5,534 nt of DNA from Acidobacteriota bacterium. GTDB lineage: Bacteria; Acidobacteriota; Vicinamibacteria; Vicinamibacterales; 2-12-FULL-66-21. Within the stretch, counting starts at the first letter, position 1; every line of letters begins with the position of its first letter. Shown here piece after piece: positions 1-5,534 of the stretch. The notes under the pieces were generated by a model. The model worked only from the letters and a program-made list of their open reading frames with translations, had not been told where the DNA came from and made no database searches. The translations under genes were made by a program, and so were the position numbers. The stretch is from assembly GCA_013694635.1 (NCBI GenBank), contig JACDCA010000168.1, positions 1-5,534 of the forward strand. The letters run 5' to 3'.

Positions 1-1384
1 CGGGTGTGCTGGTCAACTCGGTGAAGTATTCGGTCAGCTCCTCCTTGGTATTCCGCCAGGTGAAGTACGTGTACGACTGGGTGAAGCCGCACTTGGCGAG
101 ATACCGCATGATCTTCGGCCGCGTGAAAGCCTCGGCGAGGAAGATCGCATCTGGCCACTGGCGTTTGATGTCATCGAGTGCCCATTCCCAGAAGCCGTAC
201 GGCTTGGTGTGGGGATTGTCCACTCGAAAGATCTTCACGCCGTGGCCGATCCAGAACTCGATGACGCTCTTCAACTCACGCCACAGCGCCTCCCAGTCGT
301 CCGACTCGAAATTGATCGGATAGATGTCCTGGTATTTCTTCGGAGGGTTCTCGGCGTACTTGATCGAGCCGTCCGGCCGTCGCCTGAACCACTCCGGGTG
401 TTCCTTGACGTAGGGGTGGTCGCGAGACGCCTGATAGGCGAGGTCCAGAGCGATCTCGAGGCCGTGTTGCCGCGCGGCATGGACGAACCTGTCGAAGTCC
501 TGGAGCGTGCCAAGCCCCGGTTCGACCGCTGTGTGTCCGCCGGCTTCGCCGCCGATTGCCCACGGGCTGCCCGGATCCTCGGCGGCCGGTTCGAGACTGT
601 TGTTCCGCCCCTTTCGAAAGCTGCGCCCGATGGGATGGATGGGGGGCAGGTACAGGACATCGAACCCCATGCCGGCCACGTAAGGCAGCATGCCCGCCGC
701 TTCATCGAACGTTGCACTGCGCGAGGGATCCGGACCGGCCGAACGCGGGAACATCTCGTACCACGCGCCGAAGCGTGCAAGGGGGGGATCCACGATTACG
801 TGCAGCACGCGATAGCGCGTGCCGCGGGTGCGGTCAGCATGCTTTGCCATCGCGCGCTGCAGGTCCGCATCGAGCGCCATCGCCACGCGTTGCTCCTCCG
901 GCAGCGCGGTGTCTTGCAGCTGCCGCGCTACTTCGTCCAGTCCCTCCGCCCCCTCCGCACCCTTCGCACCCACACTCTCGACACCTTCAGCACCCCGTAC
1001 AAGCTCCGCCCCCTCGAGTAACTCGGACGTCACTGCCTGTCCCGCGCCGAACTTCTGCGAGATCTCGCTCCGCCACGTGGCGAACCCGTCCACCCAGGCC
1101 TCGATCGTGTACTCGCAGCGCCCCGGCGCGCCGACCTCGAAGCGAGCCGTCCACCGATCGTTGCCGAGCGGCTCCATCGCAACGTCGGTCCATGCCCCAG
1201 CACCGCTCCGGCGATGCAGCAACACGGCGGCGAGCACGTCGTGCCCGTCGGCGTGGACGTCCGCATTCACGATCACCGACTCTCCAGCAGTTCGCTTGAT
1301 CGGAAACCGTCCGGCATCGACCTCCGGGTAGACCCCCTCAATGACAACGCGACGAAGGAGCGCGGGATCGAGCTTGTTAGCCAC
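1..1384 (-). CDS. glgE: GlgE, alpha-1,4-glucan:maltose-1-phosphate maltosyltransferase (C-terminus beyond window)
   Basis: GlgE is a cytoplasmic GH13 enzyme that transfers maltosyl units from alpha-maltose-1-phosphate onto alpha-1,4-glucan ends. The frame is open from the GTG at 1384 to the left edge: 461 residues of a family usually about 650-700 long. Residues 1-125 are the N-terminal GlgE domain (VVIEGVYPEVDAGRFPIKR at 13-31, ADGHD at 45-49). The catalytic barrel follows: VLYLPPIHPIGRSFRKG 243-259, ALDLAYQASRDHPYV 312-326, RVDNPHTKP 387-395 with presumed nucleophile D389, FLAEAFTRPK 415-424 with presumed acid/base E418, then FTQSYTYFTWRNTK 434-447. The D-E spacing of 29 equals that of Streptomyces GlgE (D394/E423). 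The third catalytic Asp lies off-window. The GTG is the only usable start: an in-frame TAG, which is the glgX stop, lies 9 nt upstream, and the conserved N-terminus begins at once. There is no SD, so translation is probably coupled to glgX. A GAE-type low-complexity stretch occupies 131-148. Confidence 0.95.
   Translation of the reverse strand, partial: MANKLDPALLRRVVIEGVYPEVDAGRFPIKRTAGESVIVNADVHADGHDVLAAVLLHRRSGAGAWTDVAMEPLGNDRWTARFEVGAPGRCEYTIEAWVDGFATWRSEISQKFGAGQAVTSELLEGAELVRGAEGVESVGAKGAEGAEGLDEVARQLQDTALPEEQRVAMALDADLQRAMAKHADRTRGTRYRVLHVIVDPPLARFGAWYEMFPRSAGPDPSRSATFDEAAGMLPYVAGMGFDVLYLPPIHPIGRSFRKGRNNSLEPAAEDPGSPWAIGGEAGGHTAVEPGLGTLQDFDRFVHAARQHGLEIALDLAYQASRDHPYVKEHPEWFRRRPDGSIKYAENPPKKYQDIYPINFESDDWEALWRELKSVIEFWIGHGVKIFRVDNPHTKPYGFWEWALDDIKRQWPDAIFLAEAFTRPKIMRYLAKCGFTQSYTYFTWRNTKEELTEYFTELTSTP
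941..994 (-). repeat. Degenerate 9-bp in-gene tandem repeat (Gly-Ala-Glu units) in glgE
   Basis: In glgE codons 131-148 the coding strand shows repeated 9-bp units related to GGTGCGGAG. They encode GAE, GVE, SV, GAK, GAE, GAE, G. The segment is Gly/Ala/Glu-rich low complexity between the N-terminal domain (ending in SELLEGAELVR) and the helical stretch before the catalytic barrel. The unit is a multiple of three, so copy-number change would keep the frame. It is probably a flexible, acidic surface insert. Confidence 0.6.
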
Positions 1385-1390
1385 AGGTTG

Positions 1391-3565
1391 CTAGGGCTGC
1401 TGAATGGTGTCAACCGATCGCCGCGCCCGTTCGACACGGGTGCTCAGTTTGAGGACGGCGACCGACCGCGGTTGCAGCTCGTAGGGGGCACCGCCTGGAC
1501 GCCGTTCGGCAGGACGCCACGGATCCCACGTGTACAGCAGGATCACCCAGCGCTCGCTGTCGTCGGTGCCCGGCAGCATGAACGGCACGACCGTGTCGCT
1601 CCCGTTCAACAGGATGACGAGCGTGTCACCGATCACCCGGTCGCCATGCTCGTCGGCATCATCAATGGCGTCGCCGTTCAGGCGCATCCCGAGGCAACGC
1701 ATGTCCGGCGCGTTCCACGCGTCGTCGGTCATCTCGTGGCCCGATGGATGGAGCCACGTGAGATCGGTGGTGTTGGCGCCGCGAATTGGACGGCCCTGGA
1801 GAAACTTGCGCCGCCGGAGGACGGGATTCTGTTTCCAGATCGCGATCACGCGTCTGGTGAATTCGAGGAAGTCCTGGTTCTCGGAGGAGAGGTCCCAGTG
1901 GGTCCAGCTGATCTCGCTGTCCTGCGCGTAGCCGTTGTTGTTCCCGTGCTGGGTCCGACCGAGCTCGTCGCCACCGCTGATCATCGGCACGCCGACGGAC
2001 ATGAAGAGCGTCGTGAACAGATTGCGGCGCTGTCGCTCGCGCAGCTCGAGCACGCCCGGGTCATCGGTCGGTCCTTCTACGCCGCAGTTCCAGCCAATGT
2101 TGTTGTTCTCGCCGTCCTGGTTGTTCTCGCCGTTCGCCTCGTTGTGTTTCTCGTGGTAGCTGACCAGGTCTGCGAGCGTGAATCCGTCGTGCGCGGTGAT
2201 GAAGTTGATGCTGGCGGACGGACGCCGTCCGCTCTGCTCGTACAGGTCGCTGCTGCCCGAGAGGCGGGTCGCCAGCTCCGAGACGACGCCGCCGTCACCG
2301 CGCCAGAAATGACGCACGGTGTCGCGGTACTTGCCGTTCCATTCCGTCCATTTGGTGGGGAAGTTGCCGACCTGATATCCGCCTTCGCCGAGGTCCCACG
2401 GCTCGGCGATCAGCTTGACCTGAGACAGGACGGGATCCTGATGAATGATGTCGAAGAACGCGCCCAACTTGTCGACGGCATGCAACTCACGAGCCAGTGC
2501 ACTCGCGAGATCGAAGCGGAATCCGTCGACGTGCATGTCCTGCACCCAGTAGCGCAGGCTGTCCATGATGAGTTGCAGCACGCGCGGACTGCGCATGTTC
2601 AACGTGTTGCCGCAGCCGGTGAAGTCCTCGTAGAAGCGCGGCTGTGACGGCAGCAGCCGGTAGTACGACGCGTTGTCGATGCCGCGCAAGGACAGCGTAG
2701 GTCCGAGGTGATTTCCTTCGGCCGTGTGGTTGTAGACGACGTCGAGGATTACCTCGAGGCCGGCGGCGTGCAGCGCGCGGACCATCACCTTGAATTCATG
2801 GACGGCGTCGAGCGGGGAGCGTCCGGCGGCGAACCTGATGTCCGGCGCAAAGTACGAGAGCGTGTTGTAGCCCCAGTAGTTGCAGAGGCCGCGCTGGACC
2901 AGATGCCACTCGGCGGTGTGCTGATGGACCGGCATCAGTTCGACAGCGGTCACCCCGAGAGCCTTCAGATGGCGGATGGACGGTTCCGACGCGAGCCCGC
3001 GATACGTGCCTCGAAGTGCTTCCGGCACCTGCGAGTTCAGTGTGGAAAACCCTTTGACGTGCAGCTCGTAGATGAGCGTCTCGTGCCACGGCGTTCGTGG
3101 ATGGCGGTCGTCTCCCCACGTGAACGCACCGTCGACGACGGCGGCCAGCGGGGCGTATGGTCCGCTGTCACGCCGGTCGAATGTCGTGTCGTCGGCGCCG
3201 AACGTGAACGCGAACAGCGCTTCGTTCCAGCGGACCCCGCGGCCGATCATCTTGGCGTACGGGTCGAGCACCAGCTTGTTCGGATTGAAGCGATGCCCGA
3301 CCTGCGGCGCGAACGGCCCGTGGGCGCGGTATCCGTACAACTGTCCCGGCTGCAGGTCGGGCACGTAGCCGTGCCACACCATGTCGGTCTGCTCCGGCAG
3401 CGGGATCGTGATCGACTCGACGTCCGCGGAGGCGTCCGTGAAGAGGCACAGCTCGACCCGGGTCGCATGTTCGGAGAAGAGCGCGAAGTTGACGCCCACC
3501 CCGTCCCACGTCGCGCCGAGCGGATACGGTGAACCGGGCCAGACTCGGAGCGGCGCAATAGGCAC
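1391..3565 (-). CDS. glgX: GlgX, glycogen debranching enzyme (isoamylase-type GH13)
   Basis: GlgX hydrolyses alpha-1,6 branches of glycogen or phosphorylase limit dextrin in the cytoplasm. From the GTG at 3565 the product has 724 residues. Order: a CBM48-like N-terminal domain about 7-100 (RVWPGSPYPLGATWDG at 7-22), the (beta/alpha)8 catalytic domain about 160-580, and a C-terminal beta domain. The four GH13 regions are intact: DVVYNHT 275-281, GFRFDLAS 348-355 (nucleophile D352), AEPWD 387-391 (acid/base E388) and TAHDG 457-461 (D460). Typical GlgX segments include HNEANGENNQDGENNN 474-489 and WNCGVEGPTDDPG 492-504. Start choice: an in-frame TTG at 3604 would add 13 residues, but that extension reads through a 7-bp tandem repeat and lies outside family similarity, which begins at residue 7. 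Neither start has an SD; CTCCTT lies just upstream of the GTG. The TAG stop is 6 nt from glgE, in the same frame. Confidence 0.95.
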   Translation of the reverse strand: MPIAPLRVWPGSPYPLGATWDGVGVNFALFSEHATRVELCLFTDASADVESITIPLPEQTDMVWHGYVPDLQPGQLYGYRAHGPFAPQVGHRFNPNKLVLDPYAKMIGRGVRWNEALFAFTFGADDTTFDRRDSGPYAPLAAVVDGAFTWGDDRHPRTPWHETLIYELHVKGFSTLNSQVPEALRGTYRGLASEPSIRHLKALGVTAVELMPVHQHTAEWHLVQRGLCNYWGYNTLSYFAPDIRFAAGRSPLDAVHEFKVMVRALHAAGLEVILDVVYNHTAEGNHLGPTLSLRGIDNASYYRLLPSQPRFYEDFTGCGNTLNMRSPRVLQLIMDSLRYWVQDMHVDGFRFDLASALARELHAVDKLGAFFDIIHQDPVLSQVKLIAEPWDLGEGGYQVGNFPTKWTEWNGKYRDTVRHFWRGDGGVVSELATRLSGSSDLYEQSGRRPSASINFITAHDGFTLADLVSYHEKHNEANGENNQDGENNNIGWNCGVEGPTDDPGVLELRERQRRNLFTTLFMSVGVPMISGGDELGRTQHGNNNGYAQDSEISWTHWDLSSENQDFLEFTRRVIAIWKQNPVLRRRKFLQGRPIRGANTTDLTWLHPSGHEMTDDAWNAPDMRCLGMRLNGDAIDDADEHGDRVIGDTLVILLNGSDTVVPFMLPGTDDSERWVILLYTWDPWRPAERRPGGAPYELQPRSVAVLKLSTRVERARRSVDTIQQP

Positions 3566-3575
3566 AGAAGGAGAT

Positions 3576-3610
3576 ACGTACCACGTGCGACGTGCGACGT
3601 GCAACGCCCC
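3576..3610. repeat. 7-bp tandem repeat (ACGTGCG) next to the glgX start
   Basis: Plus-strand units ACGTGCG (3583-3589), ACGTGCG (3590-3596) and ACGTGCA (3597-3603) are flanked by degenerate units ACGTACC (3576-3582) and ACGCCCC (3604-3610). A 7-bp period is not codon-compatible. This supports reading the stretch as leader rather than as the N-terminus of GlgX. It abuts the CAGGAG array directly. Confidence 0.7.
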
Positions 3611-3611
3611 A

Positions 3612-3735
3612 CAGGAGACCAGGAGTCCGCTTACAGGAGATAAGGAGATCAGGAGTCTCTATTGGAAAGACAAAAACAAAAAAGCTCCTGTTCTCCTGAC
3701 CTCCTGTTGAAAACTCCTGACCTCTTGAACTCCTG
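3612..3735. repeat. CAGGAG/CTCCTG octamer-spaced inverted repeat in the glgX leader
   Basis: On the plus strand the left arm carries CAGGAG at 3612, 3620, 3634 and 3650, plus AAGGAG at 3642. The right arm carries CTCCTG at 3685, 3693, 3701, 3714 and 3730, plus CTCTTG at 3722. Within each cluster the hexamers start 8 nt apart. The inner 22-nt arms, 3634-3655 and 3685-3706, are complementary at 19 of 22 positions and enclose a 29-nt A-rich loop (3656-3684). The outer hexamers can extend the stem with small internal loops. The right-arm 22-mer recurs as a direct, diverged copy at 3714-3735. The array fills the space between the DUF4112 stop and glgX. On the minus strand the T-run falls in the loop rather than after the stem, so this is not a standard Rho-independent terminator. 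It may be a dispersed intergenic repeat, a structured leader, or both. Confidence 0.8.
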
Positions 3736-3744
3736 TAATCCCCC

Positions 3745-4227
3745 TCACAGCCAGTTGATGTTCGACATGGCCCAGAGGATCCACCAGAAGATGAGGACAG
3801 GAACAATCGCCAGCAGGGCGAGGATGCCGAGGCAGATGCCGACAAAGATGTAATCGGAACGGCTTGGCGGAACACCCGGGGTTGCGTGGCGTTCGAGCAG
3901 TGCGAGGTTGCGCAGGTTCGCTTTGAAGCCGGCGTCGAACAGGTCGCCCAGAAGAGGGACCACGCCCGTCAACAGATCGAGGGCGGTGTTGGCCATCATG
4001 CGGACGATGATGACCTTCGGGATCCGGAGGCGCACCGCGTGCAGCAGCATCATCGCCGAGAAGAAACCGGTGACGATATCGCCAGCGCCCGGTATCAGAC
4101 CCACGATCGGGTCCAGCCCGAATCTCAGCTTCGTTCCCGGCACCTGAAACGCAGCGTCAAGCAGGTACGCATACTTTCGCAGTGCCGCTAGCGCACGATC
4201 GTCGGACACCCGAGGCAACTCACTCAT
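3745..4227 (-). CDS. DUF4112 domain-containing small membrane protein
   Basis: This 160-residue protein matches the DUF4112 pattern, whose function is not known to me. Diagnostic segments are GLDPIVGLIPGAGD (37-50) and ANTALDLLTGVVPLLGDLFDAG (79-100), followed by FKANLRNLALL (101-111), which is highly typical of the family. The first hydrophobic stretch runs about 39-65, and a second, weaker one covers about 80-97. A strongly hydrophobic C-terminal helix spans about 127-153 (IFVGICLGILALLAIVPVLI onward), so an inner-membrane location is expected. The ATG start gives family-length protein; upstream there is only a weak GGA a few bases away. It begins 45 nt after the stop of the upstream permease gene on the same strand, so co-transcription is plausible. 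The long repeat leader separates it from glgX. Confidence 0.85.
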   Translation of the reverse strand: MSELPRVSDDRALAALRKYAYLLDAAFQVPGTKLRFGLDPIVGLIPGAGDIVTGFFSAMMLLHAVRLRIPKVIIVRMMANTALDLLTGVVPLLGDLFDAGFKANLRNLALLERHATPGVPPSRSDYIFVGICLGILALLAIVPVLIFWWILWAMSNINWL

Positions 4228-4272
4228 CGATCCGGCTCAGCACCGCGCACGGCGCCCCGCGCCCCACGCCTG

Positions 4273-5433
4273 TCATTCCCCAAGCAGCTCGCCGATCGGC
4301 TGCAGGTCCTCCACGTGGTCGCAGATCGCCTTGATCATCATCATCATCGGGACCGCCAGCACGGTGCCCCAGATGCCCCAGACCCAGCTCCAGAATAACA
4401 GGCCGATGAAGATCGCCGCGGGGTTCATCTGCGCCGCGCGGCTCATGAGCGCCGGCGTCAGCAGGAAGCCCTCCAGGCTGGTGATGACCATCGCCGTGCC
4501 TGCGACGTACATCATCTTGACCAGGTCGTTGAACTGCAGAAACGTGACAGCAGCCAAAAGCCCCGTGACGACGATTGGCCCCATGTAGGGGATGGAGTTG
4601 AGGATGCCGGCCAGGATGCCCCAGATAACGACATGCTTGACGCCGAACCACCACAGTGCGCACGCCGTCGCCGCGCCGACGAGCGCGCTGGTGAGTACCT
4701 GCACCTTGATGAAGCTCTCGATCTGCCGGTTGATCTCGTCGAGAATCTGGACGGTGATCTTCTTCCTCGTGAGCGTGGGGCCGGCAATCTTCACCAGCTT
4801 CCGCTTGAACAGGTCACCCGTGACGAGCATGAAGTAGACGAGAAACAGGATGACGACGAACTGCCCCCCGAGCGGGATGATGCCGCCGCCCATCCCGACG
4901 TAATCCGAGATCCGGAAGGCCGGCTGCACCATCTCGACCTTCTGCACGCCGCGTGTCTGCACCGCCGGTTCGGACGCCTTCGCCGCCGCCTTGTCGATCT
5001 CGGTCGCCGCTTCCTGCACCTGTTCGAGCGCCGTCTCGGACGCTCTAGTCCTCCGCGCTTCGATGCGCTCGCGAAGCGACCGTGCCGCAGGCGGGATGTC
5101 ACGAACGATGTTCATGGCTTCGTCGCTGAAGCTGTAGAACGTGAAGCCGATCGCAGCCACGAAGACAACCACCGCTACCGCTGCGCCGATTGCGCGCGGC
5201 ACCCTGATAACTGCGAGCGCCGTCACGATCGGCCAGAGCGCGTAGCTGATGAGAATCCCCAGCGCCACCGGAATGAGAACCGGCTGCATGTACTGCAGCA
5301 TCAGGATCACGGTCAGCACAGTCAGGATCGACAGCGATACGTTGCGGATGTCGACCGGGCCCGCCAGCGTCGGTGCGCCGGGTGGCGGGTCGATGTCGCG
5401 TTCGGGGGAACGCTTGCTGCTGGCCTCACTCAC
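4273..5433 (-). CDS. AI-2E family transporter (PerM/TqsA/YdiK-like permease)
   Basis: This 386-residue polytopic inner-membrane protein belongs to the AI-2E transporter (UPF0118/PerM) family. Members have been linked to autoinducer-2 export or ion/proton antiport, and the substrate cannot be read from sequence. Residues 1-30 are a polar, Pro-rich cytoplasmic tail. Membrane segments fall at about 33-48, 50-75 and 81-103, followed by a charged, Gln/Glu/Ala-rich, probably helical soluble region (104-175). Further membrane segments fall at about 186-205, 245-300, 304-325 and 336-368. Family signatures are NSIPYMGP (279-286), EGFLLTPALM (321-330) and WGIWGTVLAVP (352-362). MMMM at 363-366 comes from an ATG trinucleotide run. 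The GTG at 5433 is the first start after an in-frame TAG 12 nt upstream. No SD is present; a -10-like TAGAAT sits where it would give a leaderless mRNA. The gene is divergent from queA. Confidence 0.92.
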   Translation of the reverse strand: MSEASSKRSPERDIDPPPGAPTLAGPVDIRNVSLSILTVLTVILMLQYMQPVLIPVALGILISYALWPIVTALAVIRVPRAIGAAVAVVVFVAAIGFTFYSFSDEAMNIVRDIPPAARSLRERIEARRTRASETALEQVQEAATEIDKAAAKASEPAVQTRGVQKVEMVQPAFRISDYVGMGGGIIPLGGQFVVILFLVYFMLVTGDLFKRKLVKIAGPTLTRKKITVQILDEINRQIESFIKVQVLTSALVGAATACALWWFGVKHVVIWGILAGILNSIPYMGPIVVTGLLAAVTFLQFNDLVKMMYVAGTAMVITSLEGFLLTPALMSRAAQMNPAAIFIGLLFWSWVWGIWGTVLAVPMMMMIKAICDHVEDLQPIGELLGE

Positions 5434-5439
5434 CGTTTG

Positions 5440-5445
5440 ATTCTA
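5440..5445 (-). promoter_or_regulatory. Candidate -10 element for the AI-2E transporter gene
   Basis: The minus strand reads TAGAAT, five of six matches to TATAAT, with its last base at 5440. Counting seven positions downstream puts the expected transcription start on the first G of the GTG at 5433, which predicts a leaderless mRNA. No convincing -35 hexamer lies 16-18 bp upstream, so this is a prediction from one short motif plus the absent SD and the lack of space for a leader. Confidence 0.35.
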
Positions 5446-5454
5446 CTTCGCTGC

Positions 5455-5460
5455 TAGAGT
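5455..5460 (+). promoter_or_regulatory. Candidate -10 element for queA
   Basis: TAGAGT matches TATAAT at four of six positions, including the key first T, second A and final T. The predicted transcription start is near 5467, two bases before the queA GTG at 5469, again giving a leaderless or nearly leaderless transcript. A TTGATT at 5437-5442 is only 12 bp away, too close to be its -35. The two candidate -10 boxes face opposite ways within the 35-bp gap. Confidence 0.3.
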
Positions 5461-5468
5461 GCATCCCT

Positions 5469-5534
5469 GTGCTGGTCGACGAATTCCATTTCGAGCTGCC
5501 GGAAGAGCTGATCGCGCAGCACGCCGTGCCGCGC
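5469..5534 (+). CDS. queA: QueA, S-adenosylmethionine:tRNA ribosyltransferase-isomerase (N-terminal 22 residues)
   Basis: Only the first 22 codons are visible. They read (V/M)LVDEFHFELPEELIAQHAVPR, a close match to the conserved QueA N-terminus, where an Asp-Phe-x-Phe-x-Leu-Pro-x-x-Leu-Ile-Ala-Gln pattern is followed by a charged segment. QueA transfers and isomerises the ribosyl moiety of SAM onto 7-aminomethyl-7-deazaguanine in tRNA, forming epoxyqueuosine. The GTG start is chosen because the conserved block begins four codons later. There is no clear SD, only AGAG about 9 nt upstream. It diverges from the AI-2E transporter gene. The fragment is short, so the identification rests on this one conserved block. 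Confidence 0.85.
   Translation, partial: MLVDEFHFELPEELIAQHAVPR

Noticed and set aside
781..787. Seven-G run inside glgE, considered as a frameshift or phase-variation site
   Set aside because: The reading frame and family motifs stay continuous on both sides, and a 7-nt run is unremarkable at this GC content.
209..1021. Plus-strand open frame (270 codons) opposite glgE; likewise 2708-3532 opposite glgX
   Set aside because: Both are complementary-frame shadows of strongly supported enzymes, without any domain of their own.
1214..2647. Long plus-strand open frame (477 codons) opposite glgX and the glgX-glgE junction
   Set aside because: It is antisense to a gene with all GH13 motifs intact. 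It shows no recognisable domain, and its composition is what a complementary frame of GC-rich coding DNA gives.
3656..3684. A/T-rich loop considered as an intrinsic terminator for DUF4112 or a promoter for glgX
   Set aside because: The T-run on the minus strand sits between the two arms, not after a completed stem. No -35/-10 pair with 16-18 bp spacing was found there.
3168..3875. Minus-strand open frame (235 codons) spanning the DUF4112 end, the repeat leader and the glgX start
   Set aside because: It reads out of frame through two well-supported genes and through the repeat array. The product is low-complexity Arg/Ser-rich.
4251..4263. Perfect GC hairpin (GGCGC, 3-nt loop, GCGCC) between the permease and DUF4112, considered as a terminator
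   Set aside because: The stem is only 5 bp and no T-run follows on the minus strand. Such palindromes are common by chance in GC-rich DNA.
4336..4347. CAT trinucleotide run (four units) at the 3' part of the permease gene
   Set aside because: It simply encodes MMMM (363-366) in a membrane segment; too short to call a functional microsatellite.
4633..5457. Plus-strand open frame (274 codons) opposite the AI-2E permease
   Set aside because: Its Arg/His/Asp-rich product mirrors the reverse complement of membrane-protein codons. It has no motifs and runs into the queA promoter gap.

Overview
This is a GC-rich chromosomal window (about 60-65% G+C by eye) with dense coding and short gaps. Four genes lie on the minus strand, and the first 22 codons of a fifth run divergently at the right edge. 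The content is core glycogen/alpha-glucan metabolism, two membrane proteins and a tRNA-modification gene. Most starts are GTG with little or no Shine-Dalgarno (SD) sequence. This fits a high-GC, free-living bacterium. An acidobacterial (e.g. Vicinamibacteria-like) or similar soil lineage is my guess from gene content and intergenic repeat style, but no taxonomic marker is present to prove it.

In minus-strand transcription order (right to left): an AI-2E/PerM/TqsA-family permease (4273-5433); a small DUF4112 membrane protein (3745-4227); a 179-bp leader built of repeats (3566-3744); the glycogen debranching enzyme GlgX (1391-3565); and, six bases after the glgX stop, GlgE, the maltose-1-phosphate maltosyltransferase (1384 to beyond the left edge, 461 residues visible). 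On the plus strand, queA begins at 5469, only 35 bp from the permease start.

GlgX and GlgE form a clear metabolic pair. GlgE extends alpha-1,4-glucan from maltose-1-phosphate, and GlgX removes alpha-1,6 branches during turnover. The other members of the GlgE route (TreS, maltokinase, GlgB) are not visible and may lie beyond the left edge. DUF4112 and the permease have no obvious link to glycogen and may simply share the strand.

The least ordinary part is the glgX leader. It is an array of CAGGAG/CTCCTG hexamers at 8-nt spacing, arranged as a large inverted repeat (22-nt core arms, 19 of 22 positions paired, 29-nt A-rich loop) next to a 7-bp tandem repeat. In the glgX mRNA this gives a run of SD-like AGGAG motifs followed by complementary CUCCU motifs. 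No mobile element, CRISPR array, tRNA or rRNA was seen. No gene-free stretch exceeds 180 bp.
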